From NCBI RefSeq assembly GCF_035987325.1, contig NZ_CP108488.1, positions 6,758,001 to 6,822,000 of the forward strand: DNA of 64,000 bases, given 5' to 3'. Made by a program: the position numbers and the translations under genes. Position 1 is the stretch's first letter. The number at the start of each line of letters is the position of its first letter. The notes beneath the pieces are model-generated. The model worked only from the letters and a program-made list of their open reading frames with translations, was not told the DNA's origin and searched no databases. This document shows positions 38,502 to 49,962 of this stretch, one piece after another. This DNA comes from Streptomyces sp. NBC_01244. GTDB taxonomy: Bacteria; Actinomycetota; Actinomycetes; Streptomycetales; Streptomycetaceae.

Positions 38502-41500
38502 CTACATCCCCGGCATCCGCCCGATCTGGATCAGCGAGGTCCCGCGCTTGCGCGAGACGAAGGAGGCCCGGCCCGCAGGCATGGGGCGCGGCCGCACGGC
38601 GGCGACCAGATCGCCCTCGGACGGATCGCCGGACAGCACCACGCCCTGCGCGCCCAGCTCCTTGATCCGCTGCATGAACGGCTCGTACAGCGCCCGCGAG
38701 GCCCCCGCCGAGCTGCGCGCGATGATGAAGCGGACCCCCGTGTCGCGCGCGAACGGCAGGAACTCCACCAGCTGCGCCAGCGGATTGCCCTGGCTCGTGG
38801 CCACCAGGTCGAAGTCGTCGATGATGATGAACACGTCCGGGCCCGTCCACCAGCTGCGGTCGCGCAACTGCTGCGGAGTGACGTCCTGCGGGGGCTGCCG
38901 GCGGGCGAACACCCCGGCCAGCGCCTCCATGTGCATCTGCAGGGAGCCCGCCATCGGCGCGTACTCCAGCAGGTGTTCCTCCGGCAGCGCGCCGAGCAGG
39001 CCGCGCCGGTAGTCGCCGACCACCAGCCGTGCCCGGTCCGGGCCGTAGCGCTCCGCGATCCGCTGCGCGATGAGCCGCAGCAGGTTCGTCTTGCCCGACT
39101 CGCTCTCGCCGAACACGAGGAGGAACGGGTCGGTCTCGAAGTCGACGAACACCGGCTCCAGCTCGGTCTCGTCGATGCCGATCGCGATCCCGCGCTCGGG
39201 GTGCTCCCCGCCCTTGGGGAGCCGGTCCGCGTGGAGCAGCCGTGGCAGGAGCCGTACGCCGGGGGCCGGCGGGCCCGCCCAGTTCCGCTTCACGGCGTCC
39301 ACGAAGGCGGCCGTGGCCTCCGAAAGGTCCTGCGCGGCGTGCGAGCCGTCGATCCGCGGCAGCGCCCCCAGGAAGTGCAGCTTCTCCGCGACCTGGCCGC
39401 GTCCCGGCATCCCCGTCGGGACGTTCGCCGCGACCTTGCGGTCGAACTCGGAGTCCATGACATCACCGAGGCGCAGCTCCAGCCGCCCGAGGATCTGGTC
39501 CTTCAGCGCGGCCCTGACCTCCATGTACCGGGCGGCGGTGATCACCACGTGGATGCCGTATCCCAGTCCGCGGGACGCGATGTCCGTGACGACCTGCTCC
39601 AGGGCCTCGTACTCGCCCCGGAAGCCGCCCCAGCCGTCGACGACCAGGAACACGTCGCCCCAGGCTTCCCCGGGCAGCTCGCCCGCGGCCCGCCGGCGCC
39701 GGTAGGTGCCGATCGAGTCGATGCCGTTCGCGCGGAAGAACTCCTCGCGCCGGCGCAGCACCCCGGCCACCTCCGCGACCGTGCGCCGCACCCGCTCCGG
39801 GTCCAGCCGGGACGCGATCGCGCCCACGTGCGGCAGTTCGGCCAGCGAGGACAGACCGCCCCCGCCGAAGTCCAGCCCGTAGAACTGCACCTCGCGCGGG
39901 GTGTGCGTCAGCGCGAACGAGGAGATCAGCGTCCGCATCAGCGTGGACTTGCCCGACTGCGGACCGCCGACCACCATCATGTGGCCCGCCGCACCCGAGA
40001 AGTCCCGGTACAGCACCTCGCGCCGCTGCTCGAACGGCTTGTCGATGAGCCCGAGCGGCACGACCAGCCCGCCCGGCCGCGTGTACCCCTCCGCGTGCAG
40101 CCCGCGCTCCGCGTTCGGTGCCGGCGCCGGAAGCAGCTGGTCCAGCGGCGGGGCCTGGTCCAGCGGCGGCAGCCACACCTGGTGCGCAGGCACCCCCTGC
40201 CCCTCCAGCCGTCCCACGATCACGTCCAGCACGGTGTCCGCCAGTGCGTCGTCGCCCTGCGCGGCCCGCTCGGCCTCCGCCGCCCGCGCCGAGAGGCAGG
40301 CAGGGTCCGGAGCCGCGTGGACGACCGGTACCGGCGCCGCCGTGAACAGCACGGGCCGCCGCTCCACCGGGAACGGCCCGACCGACAGGTCCGGCCCGCC
40401 CGAGCGGTAGGGGCCCGAGACGTACGCCGCCTTGAAGCGCGTCATCTCGTCCGTACCGCACTTCAGGTAGCCCGAACCGGGCACCGACGGCAGGTGGTAG
40501 GCGTCCGGCACGCCGATCGCGGTCCGCGACTCCGCCGCCGAGAAGGTCCGCAGACCGATCCGGTACGACAGGTACGTGTCCAGCCCGCGCAGCTTGCCCT
40601 CCTCCAGCCGCTGCGAGGCCAGCAGCAGGTGCACGCCCAGCGACCGGCCGATGCGGCCGATCTGGATGAACATGTCGATGAAGTCCGGCTTCGCGGTGAG
40701 CAGTTCGGAGAACTCGTCGATGACCAGCACCAGCGAGGCCAGCGGCTCCAGCGGCGCACCCGCCGCGCGGGCCTTCTCGTAATCGTGGATGTTCGCGTAA
40801 TTGCCCGCCGAACGCAGCAGCTCCTGCCGGCGCTGCAGCTCGCCGCGGATCGAGTCGCCCATCCGGTCCACGAGCGTCAGGTCGTCCGCCAGGTTGGTGA
40901 TGACCGCCGCGACGTGCGGCATCCGCCCCATCCCGGTGAAGGTCGCACCGCCCTTGAAGTCCGCGAGTACGAAGTTCAGCGTCTCCGAGGTGTGCGTGAC
41001 GGCCAGCCCCAGCACCAGCGTGCGCAGCAGCTCCGACTTGCCCGAACCGGTCGCGCCCACGCACAGCCCGTGCGGTCCCATGCCCTCCTGCGCGGCCTCC
41101 TTCAGGTCCAGCATCACCGGGGAGCCGTCCTCGCCGACCCCGATCGGGACGCGCAGCCGCTCCCCGGCGGAACGCGGCCGCCAGGTGCGGGCCACGTCCA
41201 CGCCGGCCGCGTCGCCCAGGTTCAGCAGATCGGTGAAGTCCAGATCGGCCAGCAGCGGCTCGTCCTCGTCCCCGCCGCCCGTCCGCAGCGGCGCCAGCTG
41301 CCGGGCCAGCGCCTCGGCCGCGGGCAGCGACAGGGTGTCCGGCAGACCCTCGTACACGATGCCCGCACGCGACTCCAGCCGCAGCCGGCCCGGCCGCACC
41401 ACGACCGACAGCCCGCCGCGCGCCTCGTCCAGCTCACCCGCCACCACCTCGAGGACGGTGACCCCCTGCAGCCCCTCGGCCGCCGCGAACACCGAGTCCG

Positions 41501-42485
41501 GCGGCACCAGACCGCCACGGGAACCCGAGTCCAGTACGAGGACCACGTGCGGCTGGTCCAGCACCGGCGAGCCCTCCCGGCTGAACCGGGGCCGCCCCTC
41601 CAGCCGGGAACCGAGCAGCCCCTCCAGCTCTGCGAGGTCGTCGCCGAACAGCCGCTTCGTTCCGGCCCCGTCGATCCGACCCGGCACCTGGCTGTGCGGC
41701 AGCCACTTCACCCAGTCCCACTCCGCCACCGCGCCCGGCGCCGCCACGACGGCCACCACCAGGTCCTCAGGGGAGTGCAGCGTCGCCAGTTGCGCCACCA
41801 GCGCCCGCGCGGAGCCCCGCGCCGACTCGGGCTCCCCGGAGACCGTCACGTGGTAGAACGCCCGCACCGACACCGCGATCGGCAGCCCGTCCAGCGAGGA
41901 ATGCACCTGCAGGAACCGCTGCATGGCGCCGGCCGCCAGCGGCTCCAGCTCCTCCACCGGCGCCGTGTCCGGAGCGACCAGCGGGGTCGCCAGGCCCTGT
42001 GCGCCCAGCCCCAGCCGGGCCTGCCCGAAGTCCGAGTCGCCGACCCGCCGCTCCCACAGCCGCGAACCCTCGGCCACCACCGACCACAACTGCTCCGGAG
42101 CCGGGTGCAGATACAGCTGCGCGTCACGCTGGGCCCGCGCCGTCCTCCGTACGCGACGGCGGGTCTGGGACAGGTACGTGAGATAGTCCCGCCGGGCGTC
42201 GGCCATGTGCCCTTGCGTACCGCGGCGGTGCCGCACCAACTGCGCCACCAGCATGCCCACCGTCGACACCATCATCAGCACGCCCATGATGCGCATGAAC
42301 CGAGGGATGCCCGGCAGGAAGAAGAAGACGGCGGACGAGCCCATCCCGAGCATCGGGAGGAGCTGCATCAGCACGCCCTCCTGCTGCCCCCGGGGGAGCT
42401 CCGGCGGTGCCTCGAGCCTCAGTTCGCCGGAAGGGACTTCGGGTGGCAGTGCCCGCGGCAGGCGCTTGACGACGATCTGGCTCAC
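38502..42485 (-). CDS. eccC: Type VII secretion ATPase EccC (three FtsK-type domains)
   Basis: EccC is the motor ATPase that recognises WXG100 substrates. The 1327-residue single chain has an N-terminal basic segment, two membrane helices at about 35-85 and three FtsK/SpoIIIE ATPase domains. Their P-loops are GATGSGKS (about 477), GGPQSGKS (about 840) and GESESGKT (about 1126); Walker B strands include LVLVIDEFSELL and VFIIIDDFDLVA. All three P-loops look intact. I chose GTG 42485 (MSQIVVKRLPR) because an earlier in-frame start lacks similarity to the family N-terminus. It is divergent from eccD across 262 bases. Confidence 0.96.
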   Translation of the reverse strand: MSQIVVKRLPRALPPEVPSGELRLEAPPELPRGQQEGVLMQLLPMLGMGSSAVFFFLPGIPRFMRIMGVLMMVSTVGMLVAQLVRHRRGTQGHMADARRDYLTYLSQTRRRVRRTARAQRDAQLYLHPAPEQLWSVVAEGSRLWERRVGDSDFGQARLGLGAQGLATPLVAPDTAPVEELEPLAAGAMQRFLQVHSSLDGLPIAVSVRAFYHVTVSGEPESARGSARALVAQLATLHSPEDLVVAVVAAPGAVAEWDWVKWLPHSQVPGRIDGAGTKRLFGDDLAELEGLLGSRLEGRPRFSREGSPVLDQPHVVLVLDSGSRGGLVPPDSVFAAAEGLQGVTVLEVVAGELDEARGGLSVVVRPGRLRLESRAGIVYEGLPDTLSLPAAEALARQLAPLRTGGGDEDEPLLADLDFTDLLNLGDAAGVDVARTWRPRSAGERLRVPIGVGEDGSPVMLDLKEAAQEGMGPHGLCVGATGSGKSELLRTLVLGLAVTHTSETLNFVLADFKGGATFTGMGRMPHVAAVITNLADDLTLVDRMGDSIRGELQRRQELLRSAGNYANIHDYEKARAAGAPLEPLASLVLVIDEFSELLTAKPDFIDMFIQIGRIGRSLGVHLLLASQRLEEGKLRGLDTYLSYRIGLRTFSAAESRTAIGVPDAYHLPSVPGSGYLKCGTDEMTRFKAAYVSGPYRSGGPDLSVGPFPVERRPVLFTAAPVPVVHAAPDPACLSARAAEAERAAQGDDALADTVLDVIVGRLEGQGVPAHQVWLPPLDQAPPLDQLLPAPAPNAERGLHAEGYTRPGGLVVPLGLIDKPFEQRREVLYRDFSGAAGHMMVVGGPQSGKSTLMRTLISSFALTHTPREVQFYGLDFGGGGLSSLAELPHVGAIASRLDPERVRRTVAEVAGVLRRREEFFRANGIDSIGTYRRRRAAGELPGEAWGDVFLVVDGWGGFRGEYEALEQVVTDIASRGLGYGIHVVITAARYMEVRAALKDQILGRLELRLGDVMDSEFDRKVAANVPTGMPGRGQVAEKLHFLGALPRIDGSHAAQDLSEATAAFVDAVKRNWAGPPAPGVRLLPRLLHADRLPKGGEHPERGIAIGIDETELEPVFVDFETDPFLLVFGESESGKTNLLRLIAQRIAERYGPDRARLVVGDYRRGLLGALPEEHLLEYAPMAGSLQMHMEALAGVFARRQPPQDVTPQQLRDRSWWTGPDVFIIIDDFDLVATSQGNPLAQLVEFLPFARDTGVRFIIARSSAGASRALYEPFMQRIKELGAQGVVLSGDPSEGDLVAAVRPRPMPAGRASFVSRKRGTSLIQIGRMPGM

Positions 42486-42747
42486 CGGAGCATCAATCCC
42501 TAGAAAACAGACTGGCGTTCGCACTCAGCACTCTCAAGTCCCGGGTGCGAAGGGGTTCTTCTCCACAGAAGGGTGATGCTACTTGCCGACGGGCATCCGC
42601 ACTCCCGGTAAGGTTGCGCGCGGCATTGGCATCCGCGAATCGGCCGCGCACCGGCGGGCCGACCACCGCGGCCGGCGCACCCACGAACACCAGCGCACCC
42701 ACCCACCGCGCGCACCACCCACCACACACACCCACCGGGGGCACCAG

Positions 42748-44253
42748 GTGAACACCGCCGAGGCGACGGGCTTCCGCAGGGTCACCGTCGTGGCTCCCGA
42801 CAGCCGCATGGACGTCGCCCTCCCCGAGGGCATCGCCGTCGCCGACATCTACCCCGAGCTGCTGCGCCTCACCGGCCAGACCCAGCCCGTCGGCGCACCC
42901 ACCGGCTTCCACCTGGTCCTGCGCTCGGGCACCGTCCTCGACGGCGCCCGCACCCTCGCGGCCCAGCAGGTCCTGGACGGCGAAGTGCTGAGCCTGCGCC
43001 CCTTCGCCGAGTCCCTGCCGCCCGCCGTCTTCGACGACGTCTCCGACGCCGTCGCCGCCGCCGTGGTGCGGGGCCGCCACCGCTGGAGCGACGACATGCT
43101 GCGCGGCGCGGGCCTGACCGGCGCCGCCGTCCTCTTCGCCCTCCTCGGCTTCGTCCTCTGGTACGCCGACCCCGTCCTGCACGACATGCACGGACTCCCC
43201 GGCATCATCGCCGGCACCGTCGGCGCGCTCCTCACCGCCGCCGCGGGCGTCCGCGCCCGGGTCTACCGCGACCGCGGCTCCGCCGTGGCCCTCGGCCTCG
43301 CCGCCGTACCGCACCTGCTGCTCGCCGGCTCCGGCATCATCGCCCTCGCCGCCGGGCAGGGCCCCGGCCGGCTCCAGTTCCTCCTCGGCTGCGTCTGCGT
43401 GCTCGTCGCCTCCGTCGCCCTCGTCGCCCTCACCCCCGACGGCGACGCCCCCTTCGTCGCGGCCACCTTCCTCGCCGCCACCGGGACCCTGGCCACCTTC
43501 GCCGCCATCACCGCCGACGCGGGCGCGACCTCCGCCGCGGCCGCCTGCGCCCCCGTCGCCATCGGCCTCGTCGCCTTCCTCCCCGGCCTCTCCGCCGGCT
43601 TCGCCCGCCTCCCCATCGGCTACGCCGCCCCGCGGAGCGGCGTAGCCGGGTACGAGACCCCGGACCGCCACGAGAGCGAGCCGTACGGTGAGCGCTCCGC
43701 CGCCGACGGGCACGAATCCGGAGCCGCGCTCGACGCCGACGCCATCGCCGCCCGGGCCCGCCGCGGCCACGAGATGCTCCTCGGCCTCGTCGGCGGCTGC
43801 GCGGCCGTCACCGTCGGATCCGCCGCCGTCCTCGGCTTCGCGGACGACACCTGGGCCCGGCTCCTGGCCCTGGCCACCGGGCTCGCCATGCTGCTGCGCG
43901 CCCGGCTCTTCCGCTACACCGCCCAGGTCGCCTGCGCCCTCGTGGCCGGCTTCGCCGCCCTCTGCCTGCTCGTCCTGGGCCTCGCCGTGCACCCGCCGGA
44001 CGCCCTGCTCCAGGAGCTCGCCCGGTACGGGGACCACAGCGGCCTGGAGATCCGTACGCTCTCGCTCTCCGCCGCCGTGGCCGCCGGCGCGGCCCTCCTC
44101 GCCGGAATTGCATTGGTCATTCCCCGCAAAGGTCTGTCACCCTTCTGGGGGCGGCTGCTCGACCTCACCGAGGCGGCGGTCCTGCTCTGCCTGGTCCCGC
44201 TGACCCTGGCCGTGCTGGACGTCTACGCCCGGGCCCGCGCTCTCACCAGCTGA
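42748..44253 (+). CDS. eccD: Type VII secretion integral membrane protein EccD
   Basis: EccD forms the membrane pore scaffold of the ESX complex. The 501-residue protein has an N-terminal ubiquitin-like (YukD) domain at about 8-90 ([18 protein letters not shown]) and then about eleven hydrophobic helices, interrupted by a hydrophilic Asp/Glu/His-rich loop at about 292-340. GTG 42748 follows GGGGG at six bases. It is the last gene of the ESX locus; rpsO follows after 172 bases. Confidence 0.93.
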   Translation: MNTAEATGFRRVTVVAPDSRMDVALPEGIAVADIYPELLRLTGQTQPVGAPTGFHLVLRSGTVLDGARTLAAQQVLDGEVLSLRPFAESLPPAVFDDVSDAVAAAVVRGRHRWSDDMLRGAGLTGAAVLFALLGFVLWYADPVLHDMHGLPGIIAGTVGALLTAAAGVRARVYRDRGSAVALGLAAVPHLLLAGSGIIALAAGQGPGRLQFLLGCVCVLVASVALVALTPDGDAPFVAATFLAATGTLATFAAITADAGATSAAAACAPVAIGLVAFLPGLSAGFARLPIGYAAPRSGVAGYETPDRHESEPYGERSAADGHESGAALDADAIAARARRGHEMLLGLVGGCAAVTVGSAAVLGFADDTWARLLALATGLAMLLRARLFRYTAQVACALVAGFAALCLLVLGLAVHPPDALLQELARYGDHSGLEIRTLSLSAAVAAGAALLAGIALVIPRKGLSPFWGRLLDLTEAAVLLCLVPLTLAVLDVYARARALTS

Positions 44254-44276
44254 GACGAGGGCCTGCGGCAGCCTGG

Positions 44277-44282
44277 TACGCT
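44277..44282 (+). promoter_or_regulatory. Possible -10 of the rpsO promoter
   Basis: TACGCT lies 144 bases before the rpsO start, downstream of the eccD stop. The leader between contains a CCCCAG/CTGGGG hairpin (44366-44371 with 44382-44387), which might serve S15 autoregulation. No clear -35 was seen. Confidence 0.35.
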
Positions 44283-44425
44283 GTGTGACGGCCGCTTGTG
44301 TACGCGCCCCCGGAATCATCCGGAGGCTGCGCTCAGCGGACCCCGCCTCCCGAGTTACGGAAGATCCCCAGAGAATTCGACCTGGGGCACTCGGTGGCTA
44401 TGTAGACCTATTACAAGGAGTACGC

Positions 44426-44713
44426 GTGCCGCTCGACGCCGCAGTCAAGAAGCAGCTCATCGCAGAGTTTGGTGCCAAGGAGGGCGACACCGGCTCCCCC
44501 GAGGTCCAGGTCGCGATGCTGTCCCGCCGCATCTCGGACCTGACCGAGCACCTGAAGGCCCACAAGCACGACCACCACTCCCGTCGTGGTCTGCTGATCC
44601 TGGTCGGCCAGCGTCGCCGCCTGCTGCAGTACCTGGCCAAGAAGGACATCCAGCGCTTCCGTACGCTGGTCGAGCGCCTCGGCATCCGCCGCGGTGCGGC
44701 CGGCGCCAAGTAA
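44426..44713 (+). CDS. rpsO: 30S ribosomal protein S15
   Basis: S15 is a primary 16S rRNA-binding protein of the small-subunit platform. The 95-residue product carries the family signature [20 protein letters not shown] and [15 protein letters not shown] 44426 has AAGGAG five bases upstream. In streptomycetes rpsO and pnp form an operon with an RNase III-sensitive hairpin between them; the hairpins seen here fit that arrangement. Confidence 0.98.
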   Translation: MPLDAAVKKQLIAEFGAKEGDTGSPEVQVAMLSRRISDLTEHLKAHKHDHHSRRGLLILVGQRRRLLQYLAKKDIQRFRTLVERLGIRRGAAGAK

Positions 44714-44723
44714 AGACGCTGTG

Positions 44724-44760
44724 AAGGGAGCGGTTCCCACATTGAGGGGGCCGCTCCCTT
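44724..44760 (+). terminator. rpsO-pnp intergenic hairpin, possible attenuator
   Basis: A 10-bp stem AAGGGAGCGG/CCGCTCCCTT (44724-44733 with 44751-44760) has a 17-base loop and starts 10 bases after the rpsO stop. It looks like a weak terminator that would reduce read-through into pnp. Confidence 0.7.
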
Positions 44761-44781
44761 TGCTGTACGTGCGCGACGTAC

Positions 44782-44822
44782 CGGACGCTTTGTAGTCTGG
44801 AAGCGTCCGCGTCGCGAGACGC
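44782..44822 (+). other. Two adjacent hairpins in the pnp leader
   Basis: The first stem is a perfect 9 bp (44782-44790 with 44801-44809); its loop contains a -10-like TAGTCT. The second is GCGTC-GCGA-GACGC (44809-44822). Such structures are candidate sites for RNase III processing or pnp autoregulation. Confidence 0.6.
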
Positions 44823-44995
44823 GCACAACTGAAGAGGAGGAGCGCCCTCCCTACGCCGCCGGTCCTCGGTAGTGGCATCCGGAAAGCCCGCACGCGGCTT
44901 CGCCCGGCTGCTTCGATCGAAGACCGGCCCGCACGCCAGGAGCGCTTCTCCGCAACCGTCCACCACCACACGGGTGGCGGACGGAGACGACGAAA

Positions 44996-47233
44996 ATGGA
45001 GAAAACGCTAGTGGAGAACGAGACCCACTACGCCGAGGCCGTCATTGACAACGGTTCCTTCGGCACCCGCACCATCCGCTTCGAGACGGGCCGTCTGGCC
45101 CGCCAGGCCGCCGGCTCCGCCGTTGCCTACCTGGACGACGACACGATGGTGCTTTCCGCCACCACCGCGTCGAAGAAGCCCAAGGACCAGCTCGACTTCT
45201 TCCCCCTGACGGTGGACGTCGAGGAGCGGCAGTACGCGGCCGGCAAGATCCCCGGCTCCTTCTTCCGCCGCGAGGGCCGCCCCTCCGAGGACGCGATCCT
45301 CACCTGTCGCCTGATCGACCGCCCGCTGCGCCCGTCCTTCAAGAAGGGCCTGCGCAACGAGATCCAGGTCGTCGCGACGATCATGGCGCTCAACCCCGAC
45401 CACCTGTACGACGTCGTGGCGATCAACGCCGCCTCCGCGTCCACCCAGCTGGCCGGCCTGCCCTTCTCCGGCCCGATCGGCGGCGTCCGCGTCGCGCTGA
45501 TCCGCGGCCAGTGGGTTGCCTTCCCGACGCACACCGAGCTCGAGGACGCCGTCTTCGACATGGTCGTCGCGGGCCGCGTGCTCGAGGACGGCGACGTCGC
45601 GATCATGATGGTCGAGGCCGAGGCCACCGAGAAGACCATCGCCCTGGTCAAGGGCGGCGCCGAGGCGCCGACCGAGGAGGTCGTGGCCGCCGGCCTCGAC
45701 GCCTCGAAGCCCTTCATCAAGGCCCTCTGCAAGGCCCAGGCCGACCTGGCCGCCAAGGCCGCCAAGCCCGAGGGCGAGTTCCCGGTCTTCCTGGACTACC
45801 AGGACGACGTCTACGAGGCCCTCTCGGCCGCGGTGAAGGGCGAGCTCTCCCAGGCGCTGACCATCGCGGGCAAGCAGGACCGCGAGGCCGAGCTGGACCG
45901 CGTCAAGGAGATCGCCGCCGAGAAGCTCCTCCCGGCCTTCGAAGGCCGCGAGAAGGAGATCTCCGCCGCGTACCGCAGCCTGACCAAGGCCCTGGTCCGC
46001 GAGCGCGTCATCAAGGACAAGGTCCGCATCGACGGCCGCGGGATCACGGACATCCGTACCCTCGCCGCCGAGGTCGAGGCCATCCCGCGCGTGCACGGCT
46101 CGGCGCTGTTCGAGCGTGGCGAGACCCAGATCCTGGGCGTCACCACCCTCAACATGCTCCGCATGGAGCAGCAGCTGGACACCCTCTCCCCGGTGACCCG
46201 CAAGCGCTACATGCACAACTACAACTTCCCGCCGTACTCGGTCGGCGAGACCGGCCGTGTCGGTTCGCCGAAGCGCCGCGAGATCGGCCACGGCGCGCTC
46301 GCCGAGCGCGCGATCGTGCCGGTCCTCCCGACGCGCGAGGAGTTCCCCTACGCGATCCGCCAGGTGTCCGAGGCTCTCGGCTCCAACGGCTCGACGTCCA
46401 TGGGCTCGGTCTGCGCCTCCACCATGTCGCTGCTGAACGCCGGTGTGCCCCTCAAGGCCCCCGTCGCCGGTATCGCCATGGGCCTGATCTCGCAGGAGAT
46501 CGACGGCAAGACCCACTACGTCGCCCTCACCGACATCCTCGGTGCGGAGGACGCCTTCGGCGACATGGACTTCAAGGTCGCCGGCACCAAGGAGTTCGTC
46601 ACCGCGCTCCAGCTGGACACCAAGCTCGACGGCATCCCGGCCTCGGTTCTGGCCGCCGCCCTCAAGCAGGCCCGCGACGCCCGCCTCCACATCCTCGACG
46701 TGATGATGGAAGCGATCGACACGCCGGACGCCATGTCCCCGTTCGCCCCCCGGATCATCACCGTCAAGATCCCGGTGGACAAGATCGGTGAGGTCATCGG
46801 CCCCAAGGGCAAGATGATCAACCAGATCCAGGAGGACACCGGCGCCGAGATCACGATCGAGGACGACGGCACCATCTACATCGGTGCCGCCGACGGTCCG
46901 GCCGCCGAGGCCGCCCGCGCCACGATCAACCAGATCGCCAACCCGACCATGCCGGAGGTCGGCGAGCGCTACCTGGGTACGGTCGTCAAGACCACCACCT
47001 TCGGTGCCTTCGTCTCCCTCATGCCCGGCAAGGACGGCCTGCTGCACATCTCGCAGATCCGCAAGCTCGCCGGTGGCAAGCGCGTGGAGAACGTCGAGGA
47101 CGTGCTCGCGGTCGGCACCAAGGTCCAGGTCGAGATCGCCGAGATCGACTCCCGCGGCAAGCTCTCCCTGGTCCCCGTGATCGACGGCGAGGCCGCCGGC
47201 GACGACGCTGACAAGGACGACTCCGACAAGTGA
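44996..47233 (+). CDS. pnp: Polyribonucleotide nucleotidyltransferase (PNPase)
   Basis: PNPase degrades RNA 3' to 5' phosphorolytically and in streptomycetes also makes heteropolymeric 3' tails. The 745-residue protein has two RNase PH domains separated by a helical domain (first with [20 protein letters not shown], second with [15 protein letters not shown]). A KH domain ([17 protein letters not shown]) and an S1 domain ([16 protein letters not shown]) follow. The tail is acidic. ATG 44996 is used; GTG 45011, giving [10 protein letters not shown], has GGAG ten bases upstream and is equally plausible. Its stop overlaps the M16 peptidase start. Confidence 0.97.
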   Translation: MEKTLVENETHYAEAVIDNGSFGTRTIRFETGRLARQAAGSAVAYLDDDTMVLSATTASKKPKDQLDFFPLTVDVEERQYAAGKIPGSFFRREGRPSEDAILTCRLIDRPLRPSFKKGLRNEIQVVATIMALNPDHLYDVVAINAASASTQLAGLPFSGPIGGVRVALIRGQWVAFPTHTELEDAVFDMVVAGRVLEDGDVAIMMVEAEATEKTIALVKGGAEAPTEEVVAAGLDASKPFIKALCKAQADLAAKAAKPEGEFPVFLDYQDDVYEALSAAVKGELSQALTIAGKQDREAELDRVKEIAAEKLLPAFEGREKEISAAYRSLTKALVRERVIKDKVRIDGRGITDIRTLAAEVEAIPRVHGSALFERGETQILGVTTLNMLRMEQQLDTLSPVTRKRYMHNYNFPPYSVGETGRVGSPKRREIGHGALAERAIVPVLPTREEFPYAIRQVSEALGSNGSTSMGSVCASTMSLLNAGVPLKAPVAGIAMGLISQEIDGKTHYVALTDILGAEDAFGDMDFKVAGTKEFVTALQLDTKLDGIPASVLAAALKQARDARLHILDVMMEAIDTPDAMSPFAPRIITVKIPVDKIGEVIGPKGKMINQIQEDTGAEITIEDDGTIYIGAADGPAAEAARATINQIANPTMPEVGERYLGTVVKTTTFGAFVSLMPGKDGLLHISQIRKLAGGKRVENVEDVLAVGTKVQVEIAEIDSRGKLSLVPVIDGEAAGDDADKDDSDK

Positions 47234-48609
47234 CGTCGCGTAGTTCCCGTGTGACGGCCCGCCCCTCTTCGGAGGGGCGGGCCGTCGCCCGTACCCAAAC
47301 ACTGCTCAAGGGCGCAGGCGGCATCGGCACCGTCCGTCGCACGGTCCTCCCCGGCGGACTGCGCGTGGTCACCGAGACCCTGCCGTCCGTCCGCTCCGCC
47401 ACCTTCGGGATCTGGGCGCACGTCGGATCCCGGGACGAGACGCCTTCGCTGAACGGCGCCACGCACTACCTGGAGCACCTCCTCTTCAAGGGCACCGAGA
47501 AGCGCAGTGCCCTCGACATCTCCTCCGCGATCGACGCGGTCGGCGGAGAGATGAACGCCTTCACGGCGAAGGAGTACACCTGCTATTACGCGCGGGTGCT
47601 CGACACCGACCTGCCGCTGGCCATCGACGTCGTGTGCGACATGCTCACGGGCTCGCTGATCCTCGAATCCGATGTCGTCGCCGAGCGCGGAGTCATCCTC
47701 GAAGAGATCGCGATGACCGAGGACGACCCGGGCGACATGGTCCACGACCTGTTCGCCCAGACCATGTACGGGGACACCCCGCTCGGGCGCCCCGTCCTCG
47801 GCACCGTCGACACGATCAACGCGCTCACCGCCGACCGGATCCGCCGCTTCTACAAGAAGCACTACGACCCCACCCACCTCGTCGTGGCGGCCGCGGGCAA
47901 CGTCGACCACAACAAGGTCGTACGCCAGGTCCGCGCGGCCTTCGAGAAGGCCGGTGCCCTGACCCGCACCGACGCCGAACCGGTCGGCCCGCGCTCCGGC
48001 ACCAAGCGGATCCGCACCTCCGGCCGCGTCGAGCTGGTCAACCGCAAGACCGAGCAGGCCCACGTGGTCCTCGGCATGCCGGCCCTGGCCCGCACCGACG
48101 AGCGCCGCTGGGCGCTCGGCGTACTGAACACCGCGCTCGGCGGCGGCATGTCCTCCCGCCTCTTCCAGGAGGTCCGGGAGAAGCGCGGTCTCGCCTACAG
48201 CGTGTACTCGTACACCTCGGGCTTCGCCGACACCGGCCTCTTCGGCGTCTACGCCGGCTGCCGCCCCAACCAGGTCCACGACGTCCTGCGGATCTGCCGG
48301 GACGAGCTGGACAAGGTCGCCGCCGACGGGCTCACCGACGAGGAGATCCGGCGGGCCGTCGGCCAGCTGTCCGGCTCCACCGTCCTCGGTCTGGAGGACA
48401 CCGGCGCGATCATGAACCGCATCGGCAAGAGCGAGCTGTGCTGGGGCGACCAGATGTCGGTCGACGACCTGCTGGCCCGGATCGCCTCCGTCACCCCGGA
48501 CGAAGTGCGCTCGGTCGCGCAGGACGTCCTGGCACAGCGGCCCTCGCTCGCGGTGATCGGCCCGCTGAAGGAGAAGCAGGCGGCCCGTCTCGACGAGGCC
48601 GTCGCCTAG
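47230..48609 (+). CDS. M16 family zinc metallopeptidase
   Basis: The 459-residue protein belongs to the pitrilysin/mitochondrial-processing-peptidase-like family. It has the inverted zinc motif HYLEH at residues 79-83 and the downstream Glu in [11 protein letters not shown]. The C-terminal half is the inactive-type M16 domain with the [12 protein letters not shown] segment. GTG 47230 overlaps the pnp stop (GTGA), with an in-frame GTG at 47251 as alternative. The first 25 codons also encode a perfect terminator-like hairpin. Substrates in actinobacteria are not known. It precedes dapB by 72 bases. Confidence 0.93.
   Translation: MTSRSSRVTARPSSEGRAVARTQTLLKGAGGIGTVRRTVLPGGLRVVTETLPSVRSATFGIWAHVGSRDETPSLNGATHYLEHLLFKGTEKRSALDISSAIDAVGGEMNAFTAKEYTCYYARVLDTDLPLAIDVVCDMLTGSLILESDVVAERGVILEEIAMTEDDPGDMVHDLFAQTMYGDTPLGRPVLGTVDTINALTADRIRRFYKKHYDPTHLVVAAAGNVDHNKVVRQVRAAFEKAGALTRTDAEPVGPRSGTKRIRTSGRVELVNRKTEQAHVVLGMPALARTDERRWALGVLNTALGGGMSSRLFQEVREKRGLAYSVYSYTSGFADTGLFGVYAGCRPNQVHDVLRICRDELDKVAADGLTDEEIRRAVGQLSGSTVLGLEDTGAIMNRIGKSELCWGDQMSVDDLLARIASVTPDEVRSVAQDVLAQRPSLAVIGPLKEKQAARLDEAVA
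47254..47285 (+). terminator. Perfect UUCG hairpin inside the 5' end of the M16 gene
   Basis: A 14-bp perfect stem (47254-47267 with 47272-47285) around TTCG begins 20 bases after the pnp stop. It is a terminator-grade structure for the rpsO-pnp transcript, although it lies within the predicted coding region of the next gene. Confidence 0.75.
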
Positions 48610-49434
<825 letters not shown>

Positions 49435-49452
49435 CGAGCAGGCGGCTGCACC

Positions 49453-49905
49453 ATGCGCGCGAAGATCCTCTACTTCATCACGGCCGCGGTCCTGGTCGTG
49501 TACTTCGTCCTGGTCGGCAGCAGGGGCCTGATGCTGCTCCGGCACGGGACCTGGCTCACCGTCACCTTCGGGGTGGCCGTGCTGATCCTGCCGGTCATCG
49601 GTGTCTGGTTCCTCTGGAAGAACACCCGGTTCGTCACCAGGGCCAACCAGCTCGGAGCCGAGCTGGAGGCCGAGGGCGGACTGCCCGTGGACGAGCTGGA
49701 GCGGGACAAGTACGGCCGGATCCTGCGGGACTCGGCCGACGAGGTCTTCGCGCGCCGCAAGGCCGAGACCGAGGACGCGCCGGGGGACTGGCGCAGCTGG
49801 TTCCGCCTCGCCGTCGCCTACCACGACGCCCGCGACACCCCGAGGGCCCGCAAAGCCATGCAGCGGGCCATCTCCCTGCACGACGGAAAGCCCGTACAAG
49901 CCTGA
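49453..49905 (+). CDS. Small membrane protein with TPR-like C-terminus
   Basis: The 150-residue protein starts 19 bases after dapB. Two membrane segments (about 5-25 and 36-55) precede a helical cytoplasmic part ending in WFRLAVAYHDARDTPRARKAMQRAISLH, which has the spacing of a single tetratricopeptide repeat. Family and function are unknown. Co-transcription with dapB is likely. The stop codon lies inside an 11-bp hairpin. Confidence 0.85.
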   Translation: MRAKILYFITAAVLVVYFVLVGSRGLMLLRHGTWLTVTFGVAVLILPVIGVWFLWKNTRFVTRANQLGAELEAEGGLPVDELERDKYGRILRDSADEVFARRKAETEDAPGDWRSWFRLAVAYHDARDTPRARKAMQRAISLHDGKPVQA

Positions 49906-49919
49906 GCCTGTACGGGCTT
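49888..49919 (+). terminator. Terminator overlapping the end of the dapB operon
   Basis: A perfect 11-bp stem AAGCCCGTACA/TGTACGGGCTT (49888-49898 with 49909-49919) overlaps the last codons of the membrane protein and could also stop the convergent PH-domain gene. Confidence 0.75.
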
Positions 49920-49962
49920 CCCGTGCGCGTGACGCCCGCTCAGGGGCGCTGGGGCGGCCGCC

